A DNA stretch of 36,361 nucleotides from positions 1 through 36,361 of the forward strand of contig VGJY01000018.1 in the NCBI GenBank assembly GCA_016867235.1, written 5' to 3'. The notes beneath the pieces were generated by a model that made no database searches, had not been told where the DNA came from, and saw only the letters and a program-made list of their open reading frames with translations. This DNA is from Candidatus Tanganyikabacteria bacterium (GTDB lineage Bacteria > Cyanobacteriota > Sericytochromatia > S15B-MN24 > VGJW01). A program made the translations under genes and the position numbers. Position 1 is the first letter of the stretch; the number at the start of each line of letters is the position of its first letter. Of this stretch, positions 30,882 through 36,361 are shown in pieces.

Positions 30882-32467
30882 AAGTCGCGACGGCGCGACC
30901 CGCGCAGCTTGCGCGCGGGTGCCCCCGGGGCCCCGGCTGCGAGCGCCTGCTCACCCCGGAAGCCATGGCTTTCCTCGGGAAACTGCACGCCGCGTTCGAG
31001 ACGCGCCGGCGCGATCTGCTGGAAGCGCGCGCCTTGCGCCAGCGTCGCCTCGATGCCGGCGAATTGCCGGATTTCCTGCCCCAGACGCGCCTGCTGCGGG
31101 AGGGCGAGTGGCGGGTGGCCGACGCGCCCCCCGATCTGCAACGGCGCACCGTGGAGATCACGGGTCCGGTCGAGCGCAAGATGATGATAAACGCGCTGAA
31201 CTCGGGCGCCGACTGCTTCATGGCGGATTTCGAGGACGCCAACTCCCCGACCTGGGACAACGTCGTGGCGGGCCAGATCAACTGCCAGGACGCCGTGCGC
31301 CGGACGCTTTCGTTCGAGAGCGCGGATGGCCGGGAGTATCGCCTCGCGGACAGGGTCGCCACGCTCATGGTGCGGCCCCGAGGCTGGCATCTGGTCGAGA
31401 AGCACGTGGTCGTGGACGACGAGGTCGTATCCGGATCCCTGTTCGATTTCGGCCTTTACTTCTTCCACAACGCCCGAGAACTGCTGGCCCGCGGCTCGGG
31501 GCCTTACTTCTACCTGCCCAAGCTCGAGAGCCACCACGAGGCGCGCCTCTGGAACGACGTCTTCGACTTCGCGCAGGACGAACTGGGCATTCCCCGCGGG
31601 ACCATCCGGGCGACCGTGCTGATCGAGACGATCCTGGCCGCACTCGAGATGGAGGAGATCCTCTTCGAGTTGCGCGAGCACTCGGCGGGCCTCAACGCGG
31701 GTCGCTGGGACTACATCTTCAGCTGCATCAAGAAGTTCCGGAACCGCCCGGGCCTCGTCTTCCCCGACCGCGCCGCGATCACGATGACGGTCCCGTTCAT
31801 GCGGGCGTACACCGACCTGCTCGTCAGGACGTGCCACAAGCGCGGGGCCCATGCCATCGGCGGCATGGCGGCCTTCATCCCGAGCCGCAAGGATGCCGCG
31901 GTGAACTCCACGGCACTGGGAAAGGTGCGCGAGGACAAGGATCGCGAGGCCGGCGACGCGTTCGACGGGACCTGGGTCGCGCATCCGGACCTCGTGGCCG
32001 TGGCCGGCGAGTCTTTCCGCCGGCTGTTGGGCGACCGCCCGCACCAGATCGCGCGACGCCGCGAGGACGTATCCGTCGCGGCAGGCGACCTCCTTGCCTT
32101 CGAGATCGCCGGGGGCCAGGTGACCGAAGCGGGCGTGCGCAAGAACGTGAACGTCGCGCTCCAGTACCTCGATTCCTGGCTCCGGGGCATCGGCGCGGCG
32201 GCCATCCACAACCTGATGGAGGACGCGGCCACGGCAGAGATTTCCCGGGCGCAGCTATGGCAGTGGCTTCACGGCGGTGCGCGCCTCGGGTCCGGCGAAA
32301 CCGTGGACGAGACCCTCTACAGGCGCATTCGCGGCGAGGAACTGGCGGCCCTGGGAGGGGCCGCCACGGGGCGCCTTGCGGAAGCGGCACGCCTGCTCGA
32401 CGGCCTGGTCCTGTCGGGCGAGTTCGCCGAGTTCCTCACTGTTTCGGCTTACGCATCGTTGGATTAG
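30872..32467 (+). CDS. aceB: Malate synthase A
   Basis: A 531-aa malate synthase that condenses glyoxylate with acetyl-CoA to malate in the glyoxylate shunt. The family signature [16 protein letters not shown] is present near residue 270. The catalytic Asp is Asp451 in [13 protein letters not shown], just as in the E. coli MSA motif. Length matches isoform A (about 530), not isoform G (about 720). ATG 30872 has AAGGA seven bases upstream. Isocitrate lyase follows after 15 bases, so this is an aceB-aceA operon, next to PHA synthesis genes. The flanking start region forms a hairpin. Confidence 0.95.
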   Translation: MTVEVATARPAQLARGCPRGPGCERLLTPEAMAFLGKLHAAFETRRRDLLEARALRQRRLDAGELPDFLPQTRLLREGEWRVADAPPDLQRRTVEITGPVERKMMINALNSGADCFMADFEDANSPTWDNVVAGQINCQDAVRRTLSFESADGREYRLADRVATLMVRPRGWHLVEKHVVVDDEVVSGSLFDFGLYFFHNARELLARGSGPYFYLPKLESHHEARLWNDVFDFAQDELGIPRGTIRATVLIETILAALEMEEILFELREHSAGLNAGRWDYIFSCIKKFRNRPGLVFPDRAAITMTVPFMRAYTDLLVRTCHKRGAHAIGGMAAFIPSRKDAAVNSTALGKVREDKDREAGDAFDGTWVAHPDLVAVAGESFRRLLGDRPHQIARRREDVSVAAGDLLAFEIAGGQVTEAGVRKNVNVALQYLDSWLRGIGAAAIHNLMEDAATAEISRAQLWQWLHGGARLGSGETVDETLYRRIRGEELAALGGAATGRLAEAARLLDGLVLSGEFAEFLTVSAYASLD

Positions 32468-32482
32468 AGGAGAGTTCTAGAG

Positions 32483-33793
<1,311 letters not shown>

Positions 33794-33809
33794 CCAGGCG
33801 CCACGCGAT

Positions 33810-33942
33810 CTGATAGCGGCGCTCAAATGACCTGGCGCCTATCGGACGCAGGCACGGAGGCCTGCGCCACCGATGCAACGGGTGGGGCCGGCCTCCGTGC
33901 CGGCCGCGATGCCGGAGCGAAGTCATCAGAGCCGCGCTATGA
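33810..33942 (-). repeat. 133-bp MITE-like element, copy B (inverted relative to copy A)
   Basis: The reverse complement is identical to 13739-13871 over all 133 bases. It lies in the gap between aceA and the STAND ATPase gene. The rest of that gap (33943-34060) holds no gene or clear promoter. The two copies flank about 20 kb in opposite orientation, so recombination between them would invert that segment. No transposase gene is in the window; mobility would have to come from elsewhere. Confidence 0.85.
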
Positions 33943-34060
33943 CGCCTTCCCGGGTTGGGCCGCCTGCCGGCCGCGCAAGGCCGTGTGCGCATCGTCAGGA
34001 GGCCCGCGCGGGCGGCGAACTGTCGCGTCGCCACCTGGTCGGGCTAGACTGGGTACCGAC

Positions 34061-36361
34061 ATGGCCCTGTTCGGCGAGGATCTGGTCACCCGCACGAAGT
34101 TCGTCGCGCCGCGCCTGAGAGGCGCGCACGTGCCGCGCGAGCGGCTGGCGCGCCTGCTGGCCGGCGCGCTGGACGTGCCCCTCACGGTGGTGCTGGGCGG
34201 GGCGGGCTACGGGAAGAGCACGGCGCTCGCCGGCTTCCTGGAAGCCACCGGCACGCCCGGCCTGTGGTACGAACTGGGCGACCGGGACGCCGATCCCCAG
34301 GTGCTGGCGCTGCACCTGGCGCACCTGTGCGAGCGCGCGTACCCGGGGGCGGGGCAGAAGGCGCTGGGCGTCCTCGCGCGGCCGGGCGGGGCGAGCGTCC
34401 ACTGGGCGGGCGCCGCCGAGGCCCTCTGCGACGGCCTGCTCGATCGCCTGGCGACCGATACCCTGCTGGTCCTGGATGATTTCGAGGTGCTGGAGCGGGC
34501 CAACGACGCCCTCCTGCTGCTGAACCATCTTGTCGGCCACCTGCCGCCGCGCCTGCATGTCGCCATCGCGACGCGGACCCGGCCCGCGCTGCCCCATCTG
34601 GCCCGCTGGCGCCTCGACGGCGACGTCCTGACCATCGATCAGGAAGCGCTGGCCTTCGACGCCGAGGAGGCCACGGCCCTGTTTGGCCGGCTGGGCGCCG
34701 ATCTGCCCGACGCGCCCAGGCTCGTGCGCGACACCGCCGGCTGGCCGATGGCGGTCCAGTTGCTGGCACGGCGGGCGGGGGCGGGCAACACCGCCGCTTT
34801 GCTGGCCGATCCCGAGAATCGGCGCGACCTCTTCGAGTACCTGGCCAGGGAAGTCCTCGACGTGCTGCCGGCCGCCGAGCGCGACTTCCTGCTCGCGACG
34901 GCGCCGCTCGGGCGCCTGGACGCCGCGGTCTGCGAAGCCCTCACCGGGCGGCACGACGCCGGCGCCATCCTGCAACGCCTGGCCGATCGCGGCATCTTGC
35001 TGGTCGCGCCGCCCGACGACGCGTTGCGTCCGCATCACCTCTTCCGCGACTTCCTGGTGGCACGCCTGGCCGATGCCGGGCGCCTCGAAGCGGGGCACCG
35101 CGCCGCGGCCGCGGCTCTGGATCGCGCCGGCCGCCTGCGGGAAGCGGTCGATCACCTGATCGCCGCCGGCGACGAAGGCGCCGCCGCGGCCCGGATCCTC
35201 TCGCTCGGCCCGGACCTGGTGCGCCAGGGCCTCTTCGAAACGGTCGCCGCCTGGCTACGGCGCCTGTCCGACGCCGTGCTGGACGGCACGCCCGATCTCG
35301 CCAAGCTGCAAGGGGACGCATGCCGGCTCGCCGCCCGCTTCGATGCCGCCCTGGCCTGGTACGACCGGGCGATCGCCGCGCAGGACGCCGATCCGGAAGG
35401 CCGGAGCCGGGCGCTGGCGGCCAAGGCGCAGGTATTCCTGGACACGGTGCGGCCGGCCATGGCGACCGCCTTGCTGGAGGAAGCGGCGCGCCTGGCGCGG
35501 GACCCCCGGGAGCGGGCCGACTTGCAGGTGCTGCTGGCCGAGAACGCCCTCAACCTGGGCGATCCCGCCAAGGCCGCCGCCCGCCTGGAGCAGGCCGGCG
35601 AGGCGGCCCCCGACGCGGCCGAGATCCGGGGCCGCCTGCTCCTGCGCACCGGGCACCTGAAGGAAGCGCGAGACTGGCTGCGGGCGCTGCTGGACCGCGA
35701 GGGGTCGCAGGCGGTCAAGGCACACCGCGAGGCCGCCCTGGTCCTGTCGCTGGTCGAGGCGTTCCTCGGCGACGCCGCCGCGGCGCGGGACCACGCCGAA
35801 CGCGGCCTGGCCCGGGCGCGGCAGCAGGGCGCGGCCTGGGGCGAGGCGGTCGGCCTGATCCGCGCCGGCCACGCGTCCCTGGTGGCCGGCGCCGAACGCG
35901 AGGCCGGCGCCCTGTACCGCAAGGCCCTCGACATCGCGGACTCGGTGGGCGTGGATCGGCTGACGTCCGAACCGCTCGTCGGCCTCACGGTGCTGGCCGG
36001 GCGCCGCGGCGACCTGGCCGAGGCGGAGCGCCACGCGCAGCGCGCCCTGGAGGCGGCCCGCAAGCACGGGGACGCATGGATGGCGGCCCTGGCGCAACTG
36101 GGGCTCGGCACCGCCCTCGTGGAGGGGGGCGATCCGCGCGGGCGGGAGCAATGCGAGCGTGCGGGCGCGGCATTCGCCGCGGTGAGCGACGTTCACGGGG
36201 AACTGCGGGCTAACCTCCTCGCCAGCAGTGCCGCCACGCTGCCGTCCGACACCCGGGGCGCGGCGGGGCGCCTGGGGGCGCTGGCCGCCGGGATCCGCGA
36301 CGCGGGGCTGGGCGCCTTGCTTGCCGGGCCGTCGCTGCTCGGCTTCGCCGGGTCGGAGCAA
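34061..36361 (+). CDS. MalT-like STAND ATPase with TPR-like C-terminal region (3' end cut)
   Basis: The frame is open from ATG 34061 to the last base (767 codons). The N-terminus has the MalT-type start (LVTRTKFVAPRLRGAHVPRERL), then Walker A GGAGYGKST at 46-54 and Walker B LLVLDDFE (about 140-147). This fits a STAND ATPase, as in MalT and related LuxR-type regulators. A winged-helix-like region follows, and from about residue 390 on helical TPR-like units (LRTGHLKEARDWLRALL type) fill the rest. The usual C-terminal HTH_LuxR or other effector is beyond the window, so DNA binding is not shown. No clear ribosome site precedes the ATG. Confidence 0.85.
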   Translation, partial: MALFGEDLVTRTKFVAPRLRGAHVPRERLARLLAGALDVPLTVVLGGAGYGKSTALAGFLEATGTPGLWYELGDRDADPQVLALHLAHLCERAYPGAGQKALGVLARPGGASVHWAGAAEALCDGLLDRLATDTLLVLDDFEVLERANDALLLLNHLVGHLPPRLHVAIATRTRPALPHLARWRLDGDVLTIDQEALAFDAEEATALFGRLGADLPDAPRLVRDTAGWPMAVQLLARRAGAGNTAALLADPENRRDLFEYLAREVLDVLPAAERDFLLATAPLGRLDAAVCEALTGRHDAGAILQRLADRGILLVAPPDDALRPHHLFRDFLVARLADAGRLEAGHRAAAAALDRAGRLREAVDHLIAAGDEGAAAARILSLGPDLVRQGLFETVAAWLRRLSDAVLDGTPDLAKLQGDACRLAARFDAALAWYDRAIAAQDADPEGRSRALAAKAQVFLDTVRPAMATALLEEAARLARDPRERADLQVLLAENALNLGDPAKAAARLEQAGEAAPDAAEIRGRLLLRTGHLKEARDWLRALLDREGSQAVKAHREAALVLSLVEAFLGDAAAARDHAERGLARARQQGAAWGEAVGLIRAGHASLVAGAEREAGALYRKALDIADSVGVDRLTSEPLVGLTVLAGRRGDLAEAERHAQRALEAARKHGDAWMAALAQLGLGTALVEGGDPRGREQCERAGAAFAAVSDVHGELRANLLASSAATLPSDTRGAAGRLGALAAGIRDAGLGALLAGPSLLGFAGSEQ

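Overview
The window is about 36 kb of very GC-rich bacterial DNA, densely packed with genes on both strands and apparently chromosomal. The genes suggest a diderm, non-photosynthetic heterotroph: many lipobox lipoproteins, MglA/roadblock/DUF4388 polarity proteins, a class III-like polyhydroxyalkanoate synthase, and both glyoxylate-shunt enzymes. I cannot fix the phylum. A deep-branching lineage such as the non-photosynthetic relatives of Cyanobacteria (Sericytochromatia/Tanganyikabacteria) or another lineage rich in predatory or gliding members would fit, but this is a weak inference.

Layout. 1-94: tail of a gene and an intrinsic terminator. 177-2134: an unrecognised gene converging on a GT28/MGDG-synthase-type glycosyltransferase. 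2273-6406: a TPR lipoprotein followed by a Bat (aerotolerance-type) cluster: a membrane-anchored DUF4381-like protein, a BatA-like VWA protein and a BatB-BatC fusion. 6473-9363: a secreted DUF4412/LolA-like protein, an M3 metallopeptidase and an exported protein. 9443-10625: two overlapping paralogous lipoproteins. 10800-13701: a probable operon of a DNA-methyltransferase-like protein that has lost its catalytic motifs, a DUF4388 protein, a roadblock protein and an MglA GTPase, followed by a Ser/Thr kinase-TPR gene (13962-15950). 15982-18740 (minus): a regulatory-fold lipoprotein translationally coupled to a subtilisin-like lipoprotein. 18820-22412: small accessory genes (EF-hand lipoprotein with a clear promoter, small membrane protein, Tyr/Gly-rich lipoprotein, two Pro-rich peptides, a small minus-strand gene). 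22531-27204: an amino-acid-dehydrogenase-like enzyme, a secreted protein, a nitrilase-family hydrolase and an arrestin-like membrane protein. 27264-29277 (minus): a histidine kinase, a stand-alone ethylene-receptor-like membrane sensor and a CAT-anticodon tRNA. 29368-33793: a PHA synthase accessory protein, PhaC, malate synthase and isocitrate lyase. 34061 to the end: a MalT-like STAND ATPase cut by the window edge.

The genes fall into functional blocks. PhaE-like/PhaC and AceB/AceA together suggest storage of carbon as polyester and growth on C2 units or fatty acids. MglA, the roadblock protein, DUF4388 protein and kinase suggest a polarity or motility switch. The sensor and kinase overlap by 11 bp and look like a two-protein version of an ethylene-receptor-like histidine kinase.

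The most unusual structural feature is a family of ~133-bp elements with related terminal inverted repeats. Two copies (13739-13871 and 33810-33942) are identical over 133 bp in opposite orientation, about 20 kb apart. A third, at 21882-22013, keeps the ends but has a different hairpin core.
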